Below are positions 26,065-34,994 of a DNA stretch of 55,229 nucleotides, piece by piece (positions within the stretch are counted from its first letter, which is position 1; each line of letters starts with the position of its first letter). Under the pieces are notes generated by a model. That model ran no database searches, was not told the DNA's origin, and saw only the letters and a program-made list of their open reading frames with translations. The stretch is taken from NCBI RefSeq assembly GCF_003432075.1, contig NZ_QWBU01000019.1, positions 1 through 55,229 on the forward strand, read 5' to 3'. Origin of the DNA: Shinella sp. WSJ-2 (GTDB taxonomy: Bacteria; Pseudomonadota; Alphaproteobacteria; Rhizobiales; Rhizobiaceae). Position numbers and translations under genes: made by a program.

Positions 26065-29000
26065 TCAGCTGCACCCGCTCGTCGCACCACAGGTATCGCA
26101 CTTCTCGCAGGTGCCGTTGCGCACCATCGTGAAGTTTTGGCACTCCGAGCACATGTTGCCCGTGTAGCCCTGGGCGATGGAGCGCATGCGGCGTTCGTTT
26201 TCGAGCTTCTTGGCGTCGGCCTTGGCGCTTGCGGCTTCGGCGGCGGCCTTGTCGGAGAAGAGGGCGGTGATGCCTTCTGCTTCCTCGGCAGCGTCGTCGG
26301 CCATTTCCTCGGCCAGTTCGGCGGCGCGTTCCTCGTAATCGCGCTTGAAGGCGACGATTTCGTGGGTGCTGGCAGCGACGGTCGGCTCCAGCTTGCGGGC
26401 GGTGTTGCCAGCAAACGCTGTCACGTTACCCGTCGAGGCTGCCTTGGCGGGGGCGGCGGTGGCGGCACCCTTCGGCTCGGAGAGCTGACGCTCGGTCTGG
26501 CCGCCCTGGATGAGCGTCGGCTTGTGGCCACGCGTCCAGCCGGTCGAGAATGGGTTGGTCTTGCCTTCCTGGATGCCCTTGCCAAGCGCGGTGTTCGAGA
26601 AGTCCGACTGGTCGACATGCGCAAGGTCGTGACGGCCGAGATAAGAGACGGCAAGCTCGCGGAAGACGTAGTCGAGGATCGACGTGGCGTTCTTGATCGC
26701 GTCGTTGCCCTGAACCATGCCGGCCGGCTCGAACTTGGTGAAGGTAAAGGCCTCCACATATTCTTCGAGCGGCACGCCGTACTGGAGACCCAGTGAGATG
26801 GCGATGGCAAAGTTGTTCATCATCGCACGGAAGGCCGCACCTTCCTTGTGCATGTCGATGAAGATCTCGCCGAGGCGGCCATCACCGAATTCGCCGGTGC
26901 GCAGATAGACCTTGTGCCCGCCGACGACGGCCTTCTGGGTATAGCCCTGGCGGCGGTTCGGCAGCTTCTCACGGTCGCGCACGACGCGCTCGATGATACG
27001 CTCGACGATCTTTTCGGTGACCGTGACCGCCTGGGCGGCGGCGGGGGCCGCGACCAGCGCCTCGATCGCATCGTCCTCGTCCTCTTCGTCCTCGATCAGC
27101 GAGGCATTGAGCGGCTGGGAGAGCTTGGAACCGTCGCGGTAGAGGGCGTTGGCCTTCAGCGCGAGCTTCCAGGAGAGCATGTAGGCGTTCTTGCAATCCT
27201 CGACGGTCGCCTCGTTCGGCATGTTGATCGTCTTGGAAATGGCGCCCGAGATGAACGGCTGGGCGGCCGCCATCATGCGGATGTGGCTTTCGACCGAAAG
27301 GTAACGCTTGCCGATCTTGCCGCAGGGATTGGCGCAATCGAACACGGCGAGATGTTCGGCCTTGAGGAAGGGCGCGCCTTCCAGCGTCATTGCACCGCAG
27401 ACGTGGATGTTGGCGGCTTCGATTTCCTTCTTCGAGAAGCCGATATGCTCCAGGAGGTTGAAGGACATGTCGGAGAGCTGGGCGTCCGAAACCTTCAGCA
27501 CGTCCTTCAGGAAGTCGGCGCCGAGCGTCCACTGGTTGAAGGCGAACTTGATGTCGAAGGCGGACTTCAGGCCGGCGTTGACGGCTTCGATCTTCTCGTC
27601 GGTGAAGCCCTTGGCCTTCAGCGAGCCGGGGTTGACGCTCGGTGCCTGGTTGAAGTTGCCATGGCCGACCGCATAGGCCTCGATCTCGGCGATCTGGCTT
27701 TCCGAGTAGCCGAGCGTGCGCAGCGCTTCCGGTACGGCGCGGTTGATGATCTTGAAGTAGCCGCCGCCGGCGAGCTTCTTGAACTTCACCAGAGCGAAGT
27801 CGGGCTCGATGCCGGTCGTGTCGCAGTCCATGACGAGGCCGATCGTGCCGGTCGGCGCGATAACCGTCGTCTGGGCGTTGCGGTAGCCGTGCTTTTCGCC
27901 GAGTGCGACGGCCTTGTCCCAGGCGGCCTTGGCATGGACGATCAGGGTCTGGTCCGGGCACTCGTCGTGGACGAGGGCGACGGGGTTGACCGAGAGGGCC
28001 TCATATCCGGTGGTCTCGCCATAGGCGGCGCGGCGATGGTTGCGCATGACGCGCAGCATGTTGTCACGGTTCGGCTCGAAATTCGGGAACGGGCCGAGCT
28101 CGCTCGCCATTTCGGCAGACGTCGCATAGGACACGCCCGTCATGATGGCGGTCAGCGCGCCGGCGATGGCGCGGCCTTCCGTCGAGTCGTACGGGATGCC
28201 GGAGGACATCAAGAGGCCGCCGATATTGGCGTAGCCGAGGCCGAGCGTGCGGTATTCGTAGGAGCGCTCGGCGATCTGGCGCGAGGGGAACTGCGCCATC
28301 ATCACGGAAACTTCGAGCACGACGGTCCACAGGCGCACGGCATGTTCATAGTCGGCAATGTTGATGTTCTTCGTGGCCGCATCCTTGAACTGAAGCAGGT
28401 TCAGCGAGGCGAGGTTGCAGGCCGTGTCGTCGAGGAACATGTATTCCGAGCACGGGTTGGAGGCGCGGATCGGGCCTTCGGCCGGCGAGGTGTGCCAGTC
28501 GTTCATCGTCGTGTTGAAGTGCAGGCCCGGATCGGCCGATGCCCAGGCGGCGTAGGAGATCTGCTCCCAGAGGTCGCGAGCCTTCAGCGTCTTCATGACC
28601 TTGCCGTCCTTACGGGCGGTCAGGTTCCAGTCACCGTCATTCTCGACGGCACGCAGGAAGTCGTCCTTCAGTGAGACGGAGTTGTTGGAGTTCTGGCCGG
28701 AGACGGTGAGGTAGGCTTCCGAATCCCAGTCGGTGTCGTAGGTCTTGAACTCGAGGTCCTTGTAGCCCTGCTTGGCGAACTGGATGACGCGCTTGATGTA
28801 GTTTTCCGGAACCTGGCTCTTCTTGGCAGCGCGGATTTCGCGCTTGAGGGCCGGATTTTCCGCCGGGTCATAGCAACGGTCGCCTTCGGCCGAGCAATTG
28901 ACGCAGGCCTTCATGATGGCCTTGAGGTGGCCGGCGACGATCTTCGAGCCGGTGACGAGGGCCGCCACCTTCTGCTCTTCCTTGACCTTCCAGTTGATAT

Positions 29001-29877
29001 AGGCCTCGATATCCGGGTGATCGATATCCACCACCACCATCTTGGCCGCACGGCGCGTCGTGCCGCCCGACTTGATGGCGCCGGCGGCGCGGTCGCCGAT
29101 CTTCAAGAAGCTCATCAGGCCGGAGGAACGGCCGCCGCCCGAAAGCTTTTCGCCTTCGCCGCGCAGATGCGAGAAGTTGGAGCCGGTGCCGGAGCCGTAT
29201 TTGAAGAGGCGGGCTTCCCGCACCCACAGGTCCATAATGCCGTTTTCGTTGACGAGATCGTCTTCAACCGACTGGATGAAGCAGGCATGCGGCTGGGGAT
29301 GTTCGTAGGACGATTTGGACTTGGTCAGCTTGCCGGTGAAGGGGTCGACATAGAAGTGGCCCTGGCCGGGGCCGTCGATGCCATAGGCCCAGTGCAGGCC
29401 GGTGTTGAACCACTGTGGGCTATTCGGGGCGACGCGCTGGGTGGCGAGCATATAGGCAAGCTCGTCCTTGAAGGCAGCAGCGTCTTCTTCCGATGCGAAA
29501 TACTTGCCCTTCCAGCCCCAGTAGGTCCAGGTGCCGGCGAGACGGTCGAAGACCTGACGGGCATCGGTTTCCGAGCCGAAGCGCTCACCCTCGGGGAGCT
29601 TCGCCAGAGCGTCGGTGTCGGGCACGGAGCGCCACAGGAAGGAGGGAACGTCGTTCTCCTCGACCTTCTTCAGGCGCGCGGGCACGCCGGCCTTGCGGAA
29701 GTACTTCTGGGCGAGGATGTCGGCCGCGACCTGAGAGAACTGTGCGGGCACGTCGATATCGGCGAGGCGGAAGACGATGGAGCCATCCGGGTTCTTGATC
29801 TCGCTGGTGGCCTTGCGGAATTCTATCTCCGCATAGGCCGACTGGCCGGGTTTGGTGAAACGACGTTCTATGCGCAT
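26065..29877 (-). CDS. nrdJ: Adenosylcobalamin-dependent ribonucleotide reductase (class II)
   Basis: A 1270-residue class II reductase that makes deoxyribonucleotides with B12 and no oxygen requirement. The active-site [20 protein letters not shown] block carries the N-x-C-x-E motif, and the [15 protein letters not shown] and [11 protein letters not shown] loops are present. The C-terminus ends in a Cys-rich zinc-ribbon-like tail (MCSECQNF ... CEKCDTCG), typical of this long rhizobial form. Start 29877 ([12 protein letters not shown]) has AGAGGA upstream; 29901 is a weaker choice. A terminator follows, and the upstream region has NrdR and LexA sites. Confidence 0.96.
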   Translation of the reverse strand: MRIERRFTKPGQSAYAEIEFRKATSEIKNPDGSIVFRLADIDVPAQFSQVAADILAQKYFRKAGVPARLKKVEENDVPSFLWRSVPDTDALAKLPEGERFGSETDARQVFDRLAGTWTYWGWKGKYFASEEDAAAFKDELAYMLATQRVAPNSPQWFNTGLHWAYGIDGPGQGHFYVDPFTGKLTKSKSSYEHPQPHACFIQSVEDDLVNENGIMDLWVREARLFKYGSGTGSNFSHLRGEGEKLSGGGRSSGLMSFLKIGDRAAGAIKSGGTTRRAAKMVVVDIDHPDIEAYINWKVKEEQKVAALVTGSKIVAGHLKAIMKACVNCSAEGDRCYDPAENPALKREIRAAKKSQVPENYIKRVIQFAKQGYKDLEFKTYDTDWDSEAYLTVSGQNSNNSVSLKDDFLRAVENDGDWNLTARKDGKVMKTLKARDLWEQISYAAWASADPGLHFNTTMNDWHTSPAEGPIRASNPCSEYMFLDDTACNLASLNLLQFKDAATKNINIADYEHAVRLWTVVLEVSVMMAQFPSRQIAERSYEYRTLGLGYANIGGLLMSSGIPYDSTEGRAIAGALTAIMTGVSYATSAEMASELGPFPNFEPNRDNMLRVMRNHRRAAYGETTGYEALSVNPVALVHDECPDQTLIVHAKAAWDKAVALGEKHGYRNAQTTVIAPTGTIGLVMDCDTTGIEPDFALVKFKKLAGGGYFKIINRAVPEALRTLGYSESQIAEIEAYAVGHGNFNQAPSVNPGSLKAKGFTDEKIEAVNAGLKSAFDIKFAFNQWTLGADFLKDVLKVSDAQLSDMSFNLLEHIGFSKKEIEAANIHVCGAMTLEGAPFLKAEHLAVFDCANPCGKIGKRYLSVESHIRMMAAAQPFISGAISKTINMPNEATVEDCKNAYMLSWKLALKANALYRDGSKLSQPLNASLIEDEEDEDDAIEALVAAPAAAQAVTVTEKIVERIIERVVRDREKLPNRRQGYTQKAVVGGHKVYLRTGEFGDGRLGEIFIDMHKEGAAFRAMMNNFAIAISLGLQYGVPLEEYVEAFTFTKFEPAGMVQGNDAIKNATSILDYVFRELAVSYLGRHDLAHVDQSDFSNTALGKGIQEGKTNPFSTGWTRGHKPTLIQGGQTERQLSEPKGAATAAPAKAASTGNVTAFAGNTARKLEPTVAASTHEIVAFKRDYEERAAELAEEMADDAAEEAEGITALFSDKAAAEAASAKADAKKLENERRMRSIAQGYTGNMCSECQNFTMVRNGTCEKCDTCGATSGCS

Positions 29878-30003
29878 GTCCGTTGTCCTCTTCTGCCGCA
29901 TCCTGCCTTCAAGCCAGGGCGCAATTATCCCCGTCCGGCCACGACATGACTCGCAGCCAGCCTCGATGTTCCAATCCGTTTGGAAATCCCGATCGATCTC
30001 GGG

Positions 30004-30050
30004 ATCCTGTATCTTGCGGTGAGTTTAGCTGCAAACACTAAATATAGTAT
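30004..30050 (-). promoter_or_regulatory. Tandem NrdR boxes upstream of nrdJ
   Basis: The 16-mer at 30035-30050 (ACACTAAATATAGTAT) agrees with the NrdR consensus acaCwAtATaTwGtgt at 14 of 16 positions. A weaker site at 30004-30019 (10 of 16) lies exactly 31 nt away, the three-helical-turn spacing known for paired NrdR boxes. The stronger box overlaps a possible minus-strand promoter TTGATA-17 nt-AGCTAA. NrdR represses ribonucleotide reductase genes when dATP is high. Confidence 0.6.
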
Positions 30051-30267
30051 CAACAGCTTCTTCTTTCCAGTCCCATGGATCGCAATGACGCTTCAGGAAA
30101 TCCTGCGCAAACACCCTCGTGCAGCGAGCGGATCATCCACCCGGCCACATGCGCATGGAACGCGATTTCGTGATGAGAACCGACCTCGTAACAATACGGT
30201 TCAGCCGCCGCCGCAACTTGGATTTCATTAACCTCATCAGGCCGATTCTCGTCAAGGGCTGGTTTGT

Positions 30268-30282
30268 GAACGAAGTTTGAAC
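30268..30282 (-). promoter_or_regulatory. Alphaproteobacterial LexA (SOS) box
   Basis: GAAC-7 nt-GAAC on the + strand, that is GTTC-N7-GTTC on the nrdJ strand, the LexA operator of alphaproteobacteria. It lies upstream of a possible minus-strand promoter TTGACG-17 nt-GTTAAT (30255 to 30227) and immediately next to a third NrdR-like 16-mer at 30281-30296 (13 of 16). It would link nrdJ to DNA damage. Confidence 0.45.
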
Positions 30283-30304
30283 CCTATATCTTGTGCCTGC
30301 TGCC

Positions 30305-30482
30305 TGTGGAAAATGGGGACAGCACGGGATGCCTGAAAAATCAGCGGCTTCCGGGCGAAAGGTGAGGTGGCGAGCCACGCCGTTGTGGAAAAGCGAAAAA
30401 AATCACGGGTGAAAATGCGGGTTTTTTTTACACCCCGACTTCAAGCAATAGCCAAGGAAGGTGACTTGTGATCCGTGGATAA
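30305..30482. promoter_or_regulatory. Three DnaA-box-like 9-mers in the long gap before nrdJ
   Basis: TGTGGAAAA at 30305-30313 and 30384-30392 and CGTGGATAA at 30474-30482 are each one base from the reverse complement of the DnaA box TTATNCACA, all in the same orientation. They lie in the 625-nt gap between nrdJ and the Cache protein gene, which otherwise holds the NrdR and LexA sites and no gene that I can support. Confidence 0.3.
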
Positions 30483-30502
30483 AGTGATTCTCGTCCGTGG
30501 CG

Positions 30503-31084
30503 TCAGAGCGCGTCCAGATTAACGCCCACGGTGATGGCGCCGATGATTTCTCCATTACCGGGATCGCGGATGGGAAGGCTCGCCTGCGACTGCATGAGCT
30601 GAGTCGATTCGTCTCGCTCCGCCTCCTCGATATGCACCAGCCCTGCACCAAAACTCTTCAGCCATTTGGTCTCGTCGCCCTGCCAGTAGTCGGAGGTGAT
30701 GTCGCTCTGACCGACATTGAGGCCGCGATTGTCCATGACGAAGATTTCGGTGATCAGCCCTTCGGTCGCACGCTGCTGGCCCTTCAGGTAGAGCGACAGC
30801 GGGTTGGAGAGTGCCGCGTCGATCAATGGTCGCTTGGCGCTCAAGAGTTCGGCGCGCCAGCGTGCATCGAAATCTTGGATGTCCGCCTGGCTCAAACGGG
30901 AATGAAGCGCATTCTGGGCGATGACGGCATTGATGATGGCAGGCTCGGTCAGCCAAGGGCGCACATTGGCTTCGACATAGTCGGCGACGGCGGTGATGCG
31001 AATATCCTGCTGCGCGTCCACCGGTGCAGCCGGGAGCAGCGCGATGACAAGGGCCGCCGCCAATGCCGGCGATTGATAGGGCAT
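30503..31084 (-). CDS. Periplasmic single-Cache-like domain protein
   Basis: A 193-residue protein with a signal peptide (MPYQSPALAAALVIALLPAA, cleavage near VDAQQD). The mature part looks like a single Cache sensor domain: an N-terminal helix, then EIFVMDNRGLNVGQSDITSD, WQGDETKWLKSFG, and the closing IRDPGNGEIIGAITVGVNLD. Such free-standing domains bind small molecules in the periplasm and often serve partner receptors; no partner is adjacent. The frame is open to 31213, but 31084 gives the signal peptide. Confidence 0.72.
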   Translation of the reverse strand: MPYQSPALAAALVIALLPAAPVDAQQDIRITAVADYVEANVRPWLTEPAIINAVIAQNALHSRLSQADIQDFDARWRAELLSAKRPLIDAALSNPLSLYLKGQQRATEGLITEIFVMDNRGLNVGQSDITSDYWQGDETKWLKSFGAGLVHIEEAERDESTQLMQSQASLPIRDPGNGEIIGAITVGVNLDAL

Positions 31085-31160
31085 GACTGTTCCGCGCCTC
31101 CCATCACCGATCCGATCGGCGAACATAAGGACTATCTTTTGCAGGCATTGCGGAAAGATT

Positions 31161-31195
31161 AAGCCGGCGGAGTGCTGCGCGCACTCCGCCGGCTT
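31161..31195. terminator. Long hairpin between gpt and the Cache gene
   Basis: A 15-bp perfect stem AAGCCGGCGGAGTGC/GCACTCCGCCGGCTT (31161-31175 with 31181-31195, loop TGCGC). On the + strand it ends in TTTT, on the minus strand in TTAATCTTT. Given the gene directions it most likely ends the gpt transcript. Confidence 0.7.
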
Positions 31196-31266
31196 TTCAC
31201 GAAAATTTGTCAAATCAGGACGTTGCGGCGCAACCTTCGATCGATTTACCGCAGTTTTGCGGCACG

Positions 31267-31764
31267 TCAGCCGCGCGTGCCCTTGGCGATCGGCTCCTGA
31301 TAGGTGAAGCCCATGTCCCAGGGGAAATAGATCCAGGTGTCCTGGCTGACCTCGGTGACGAAAGTATCGACCAGTGGACGACCCTTCGGCTTTGCATAGA
31401 CCGCGGCGAAGTGCGCCTTCGGCAGCATGGCGCGCACCTGGGCGGCGGTCTTGCCGGTGTCGGTGAGGTCGTCGACGATGAGGATGCCTTCACCGCCATG
31501 CTGGGTCAGCTCCGGCGAGATGCCCTTGAGGACATGCATGTCGCCCTGCGAGACATAGTCGTGATAGGAGGCGACGCAGACCGTCTCGATGAGGCGGATG
31601 TTCAGCTCGCGCGAAATGACGGCGGCTGGGACGAGACCGCCGCGGGTGATGCAAACGATCGCCTTCCATTCACGGTCGCCATCGGCCAGCCGCCAGGCAA
31701 GCGCCCGTGCATCGCGGTGGAACTGGTCCCAGGATACGGGAAAGGCTTTGTCGGGCAGCGACAT
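31267..31764 (-). CDS. gpt: Xanthine phosphoribosyltransferase
   Basis: A 165-residue type I phosphoribosyltransferase that salvages xanthine and guanine to nucleotides using PRPP. The PRPP loop [20 protein letters not shown] is clear, as is the [17 protein letters not shown] segment, and the closing [16 protein letters not shown] is typical of bacterial Gpt. The length fits the family (about 152-165). It is transcribed on its own, with terminators on both sides. Confidence 0.93.
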   Translation of the reverse strand: MSLPDKAFPVSWDQFHRDARALAWRLADGDREWKAIVCITRGGLVPAAVISRELNIRLIETVCVASYHDYVSQGDMHVLKGISPELTQHGGEGILIVDDLTDTGKTAAQVRAMLPKAHFAAVYAKPKGRPLVDTFVTEVSQDTWIYFPWDMGFTYQEPIAKGTRG

Positions 31765-31832
31765 GGCGGGACTCCTGCTAGGCGGAAAAAGAAGATTCCT
31801 CTTTTCTAATCCACTTCGCTGGTCAAGAAAAT

Positions 31833-31861
31833 GATCGCCCGGTCATGCAAGCCGGGCGATC
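31833..31861 (-). terminator. Terminator of the universal stress protein gene
   Basis: GATCGCCCGG (31833-31842) pairs with CCGGGCGATC (31852-31861). On the minus strand the stem is followed by ATTTTCTTG. It begins 15 nt after the stop at 31877. Confidence 0.7.
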
Positions 31862-31876
31862 CACAGGCAAGTCCGC

Positions 31877-32719
31877 CTACCGCGACATCAGCACCGGCAC
31901 ACGCGCGCCGCGCATCATGGCGCTGGTGACGCCGCCGAACAGGCGCTGGCGCAACCGCGAATGGCTGTAGGCGCCCATGACGATGAGGCCGGCATCGATA
32001 TCCGTGGCCCGGCGGTTCAGTGTTTCGGCAACCGAATGATGGGTCGACGATGCGGACGCGGTGGAAATCTTCACGCCGTGACGGGAAAGCGTGGCAGCCA
32101 GTTCCGCACCGCAGAAATCGGCCGACTGCATGCCGTTGTCGGGTGGATCAATGGTGAAGATCTCGACTTCCTTAGCGGCCGTCAGGAAGGGCAGGGCGTC
32201 GAAGGCGGCGCGCGTCGCCTCACGCGAGCCGTTCCAGGCGAGCAGCACACGATCGATCGGTTCCGGGCCGGCCGGCACGTTAGAGACGAGATAGACCGGC
32301 CGCCCGCTCTCATACAGCAGGTCCTCGATATCCTCGCGGGCTGGGCCATCGAGATCGGGATCGAATTGGCCGGCAAGCACGATATCGGCCGCACGCGCAC
32401 TGTCGATCACACCGGCCGAGGCATAGCCGGCTGAACCGGTGAAGAGCCGCCACTCATAGGAGATGTCGTCGCGTTCGCAGCGCGAGCGGAACGCCTGCTC
32501 GACGGTCCGGGATTGCTCGCGGGCGCGTTCCTGGAGCTGGAGCACGGCGTTGGGATCCGGATATTCCATCGGCGCGATCAGCGTCACGACGACGGGCGCT
32601 TCAGCGTGGATACCGATGACATGCCCACCCGTGCGGCGCGCAAGCGCCAGCGCGTGATCCGTGACTTTTCCGGCGTCCTCAGTGGCGCTCAACACCGCCA
32701 CGATGGTCTTGTAGGTCAT
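31877..32719 (-). CDS. Tandem universal stress protein
   Basis: A 280-residue protein with two Usp folds. It starts MTYKTIVAVLSATEDAGKVT, and the second domain ends with LIVMGAYSHSRLRQRLFGGV, a variant of the ATP-binding GxxG-x9-G(S/T) motif with Ser for the second Gly. Usp proteins support survival under starvation or low oxygen. The frame is open to 32761, but the Usp start is at 32719. A perfect FNR/FixK site lies 61 nt upstream, so expression is probably raised in microaerobic conditions. Confidence 0.87.
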   Translation of the reverse strand: MTYKTIVAVLSATEDAGKVTDHALALARRTGGHVIGIHAEAPVVVTLIAPMEYPDPNAVLQLQERAREQSRTVEQAFRSRCERDDISYEWRLFTGSAGYASAGVIDSARAADIVLAGQFDPDLDGPAREDIEDLLYESGRPVYLVSNVPAGPEPIDRVLLAWNGSREATRAAFDALPFLTAAKEVEIFTIDPPDNGMQSADFCGAELAATLSRHGVKISTASASSTHHSVAETLNRRATDIDAGLIVMGAYSHSRLRQRLFGGVTSAMMRGARVPVLMSR

Positions 32720-32773
32720 TTCGGCCTCCTGTCTGGTTCTGCGCCAGCATCCCCTCGCCAAGACCGGAAAACC

Positions 32774-32787
32774 TTGATCAGGATCAA
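32774..32787 (-). promoter_or_regulatory. FixK/FNR box upstream of the usp gene
   Basis: TTGAT-CAGG-ATCAA, a perfect FNR/FixK palindrome, centred about 62 nt before the start at 32719. A class II position at -41.5 would put the transcription start near 32739, giving a leader of about 20 nt. The site overlaps the stop codon of the cinA-like gene. Confidence 0.75.
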
Positions 32788-33539
32788 GACACGGCCTTGG
32801 CTGTGGCGATTTCGGCGATCATCGCCATGATATCACGTTCGGCCGCTTCCGCCGGTGCTTCCTCGCGGCTGCGGATGACGATTTCCGTCGAAAACCGATT
32901 CTCCGAAAAGCGCGGATAGGAGCCAATGCTGGTGTCCGGATGGTTTTTCTGAATCGCCGCCAGCGCGCTGCCGATGTCGCCTTCGCCGAAGGGCGAGGCG
33001 ACGGAGCGAGAGAGCATCGGCTTGCCGCCCGCGAGCTGCGGCACAACGGTGCCGAGCATGGCGGTAAAAACCTGCGGCACGCCGGCCATCACATAGACAT
33101 TGCCGATATGGAAGCCCGGCGCGGTGGAGACGGCATTTTCGATATGGACAGCGCCCTCGGGCATGCGCGCCATGCGCTGGCGGGCTTCGTTAAACTCCAC
33201 GCCGCGCTTCTCATACATCGCGCCGAGCAGCTGCATGGCAAGCGGATCGTGCAGGCAGGGCACGCCGAAGGCCTTGGAGATCGCATCCGCCGTGATGTCA
33301 TCATGGGTCGGGCCGATGCCGCCGGACGTGAAGACATAGGTGTAGCGAGCGCGTAGCGCATTCAGCGCCGCGACGATATCGTCCTCCTCGTCGCCGACGA
33401 TACGAACCTCCTTGAGGTCGATGCCGGCGAGGAAAAGCATGTCGGCAAGTTGGCCGATATTCTTGTCCTTGGTGCGCCCGGAGAGCAGTTCGTCGCCGAT
33501 GGCGAGCATGGCGGCGGTGGCGATCGCAGTGGAACTCAT
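32784..33539 (-). CDS. CinA-like molybdopterin-binding domain protein
   Basis: A 251-residue protein matching the N-terminal domain of CinA (MoaB/Mog fold): AMLAIGDELLSGRTKDKNIG, then TYVFTSGGIGPTHDDITADA and GFHIGNVYVMAGVP. The C-terminal nicotinamide-mononucleotide deamidase domain of full CinA is absent. Such short forms may act as ADP-ribose pyrophosphatases or stay uncharacterised. Upstream of it on this strand is the divergent wrbA. Confidence 0.87.
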   Translation of the reverse strand: MSSTAIATAAMLAIGDELLSGRTKDKNIGQLADMLFLAGIDLKEVRIVGDEEDDIVAALNALRARYTYVFTSGGIGPTHDDITADAISKAFGVPCLHDPLAMQLLGAMYEKRGVEFNEARQRMARMPEGAVHIENAVSTAPGFHIGNVYVMAGVPQVFTAMLGTVVPQLAGGKPMLSRSVASPFGEGDIGSALAAIQKNHPDTSIGSYPRFSENRFSTEIVIRSREEAPAEAAERDIMAMIAEIATAKAVS

Positions 33540-33705
33540 GGGTGCTTCCTGGATTTCGTAAGAAATGCCGACCGATCAGGCAGGCATTGTCAATGGCAGG
33601 TGAACAGTCTGTCGACCGGGCAGCTTCTGACGCCGCTCACCCAAAGTGCTACATCCAAGCCGACGCCGCGATCAAGCGGAAAGCCTTTTCGAACAGGAGA
33701 CGACA

Positions 33706-34305
33706 ATGGCGAAAGTACTGGTTCTCTATTATTCGGCCTACGGCCATATCGAAGCGATGGCCTATGCGGTCGCGGAAGGTGCGAAGTCGGCCGGTGCCGA
33801 CGTGACCGTCAAGCGCGTTCCGGAACTGGTATCGGAAGAGGTCGCCAAGGCTTCCTACTACAAGATGGACCAAAAGGCCGAGATCGCCAAGGTAGAGGAA
33901 CTGGCCGACTACGACGCCATTATCGTCGGCGCAGGTACGCGTTTCGGCACGGTCGCCTCGCAGATGCGCAATTTCTGGGACCAGACGGGTGGCCTGTGGG
34001 CTGCCGGCAAGCTGGTCGGCAAGGTCGGCTCGGTCTTCACGTCGTCCGCCACCCAGCACGGCGGCCAGGAATCGACCATCCTCGGCTTCATCCCGACGCT
34101 CCTGCACCACGGCCTCGTCGTCGCCGGCCTGCCGTATGCCTTCCAGGGCCAGATGGGTGTGGACGAAATCAAGGGCGGTTCGCCCTACGGCGCTTCCACG
34201 ATCACCGACGGCGACGGCTCGCGCCAGCCTTCGCAGGTCGAACTCGACGCCGCCCGCTTCCAGGGCGCTCATGTCGCCAAGCTCGCGGCAAAGCTTTCGG
34301 CCTGA
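33706..34305 (+). CDS. wrbA: NAD(P)H:quinone oxidoreductase WrbA
   Basis: A 199-residue flavodoxin-fold quinone reductase that binds FMN and reduces quinones by two electrons, limiting oxidative stress. It starts [20 protein letters not shown], with [35 protein letters not shown] and [18 protein letters not shown], all standard WrbA motifs. The length equals the family norm, so ATG 33706 behind AGGAGAC is preferred over 33646. A strong terminator follows. Confidence 0.96.
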   Translation: MAKVLVLYYSAYGHIEAMAYAVAEGAKSAGADVTVKRVPELVSEEVAKASYYKMDQKAEIAKVEELADYDAIIVGAGTRFGTVASQMRNFWDQTGGLWAAGKLVGKVGSVFTSSATQHGGQESTILGFIPTLLHHGLVVAGLPYAFQGQMGVDEIKGGSPYGASTITDGDGSRQPSQVELDAARFQGAHVAKLAAKLSA

Positions 34306-34333
34306 CGTTCTCCTGAAACGTCGCTGAAAAAGA

Positions 34334-34368
34334 GGGTGCGGCCAGCGTCAGGGGCCGCACCCTTTTTT
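34334..34368 (+). terminator. Intrinsic terminator after wrbA
   Basis: GGGTGCGGCC (34334-34343) pairs with GGCCGCACCC (34353-34362), followed by six T. It lies 29 nt after the wrbA stop. Confidence 0.92.
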
Positions 34369-34441
34369 ATTGTTTGAAAACGGGTGTGTCTCCGTCGGCC
34401 ACTTGATCCCGATGATCGCGTCGGCTACCCACTGTTGCCAT

Positions 34442-34526
34442 GCGGGCGTGGCGAAACTGGTAGACGCAAGAGACTTAAAATCTCTCGGCCTTGGCTGTGC
34501 GGGTTCGATCCCCGCCGCCCGCACCA
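34442..34526 (+). tRNA. tRNA-Leu, anticodon UAA
   Basis: An 85-nt tRNA including encoded CCA. The acceptor GCGGGCG (34442-34448) pairs with CGCCCGC (34516-34522). The anticodon arm is AGAGA-CTTAAAA-TCTCT with anticodon TAA. A long class II variable arm (CGGCCTTGGCTGTG region) and the T-loop GGTTCGATCC follow. The short gap before it contains a possible promoter TTGATC-17 nt-TACCCA (34403-34431). Confidence 0.95.
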
Positions 34527-34546
34527 GTTTCCAGACTCTCAGGAAA

Positions 34547-34852
34547 TTACTTGGTCGGCTTCACCAGTGAGATGACGCGCGGCTTGGAGGGGGCGTCGAG
34601 CCATTCGATCCAGGTGTCGCGTTCCTCGATTGTATCGAAGAAGCGCCAGAGCTTGAATTCGTCGTCGGTGGTTTCGAGCATTTCGCCGATGGAGACGAGT
34701 TCCATAGGCAGCGTCACCTCGTTGCCGTCATAGCGGATGAAGTAGATGCCTTCGGCGGCAAGCCGGATGACCTGGCCGGTGCCGTAGCTGCCATCGGGAT
34801 CGTCGACGGTGAAATACATGCCGGTCAGCGTGTCGAAAACTTTGTCGTTCAT
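34547..34852 (-). CDS. Conserved hypothetical protein
   Basis: A 101-residue soluble protein of unknown function. It starts MNDKVFDTLTGMYFTVDDPD, then IRLAAEGIYFIRYDGNEVTL, and ends with a Trp-rich segment (KLWRFFDTIEERDTWIEWLD). The composition is acidic, with no signal peptide or transmembrane segment. ATG 34852 is preferred to the open extension. It is transcribed toward the tRNA-Leu gene. I do not recognise a named family. Confidence 0.7.
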   Translation of the reverse strand: MNDKVFDTLTGMYFTVDDPDGSYGTGQVIRLAAEGIYFIRYDGNEVTLPMELVSIGEMLETTDDEFKLWRFFDTIEERDTWIEWLDAPSKPRVISLVKPTK

Positions 34853-34994
34853 GGGGTCCAGTGCAGTTCTGAAAAGCGCGTGGTTTCGCCGTCTTGATGG
34901 ACCCACAACAGGGGTTCGTCAATCCGCAGGCCTAAGGGGCGGGGCTGAAATCGCCATCTGCGCGCGGAGGATAAAAATCCCCCGCGCTACAGAA

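Noticed and set aside
26848-28674. 608-residue + strand ORF opposite nrdJ
   Set aside because: It is the mirror of the nrdJ reading frame. NrdJ is unmistakable, and the antisense product is a low-complexity Gly/Asp/Val/Arg sequence.
30149-30280. 43-residue + strand ORF (MRMERDFVMRTDLV start) in the gap before nrdJ
   Set aside because: No ribosome binding site, and it lies between the regulatory sites on the opposite strand. The residue pattern is plausible, but there is no other support.
30133-30378. 81-residue minus-strand ORF upstream of nrdJ
   Set aside because: It crosses the LexA and NrdR-like sites and has no family resemblance or clear start.
29878-30502. Cobalamin riboswitch in front of the B12-dependent reductase
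   Set aside because: I looked for the conserved B12 box (GCCACTG and the AGYCMGRAGACCTGCC-like element) on the minus strand and did not find it. A covariance search would be decisive.
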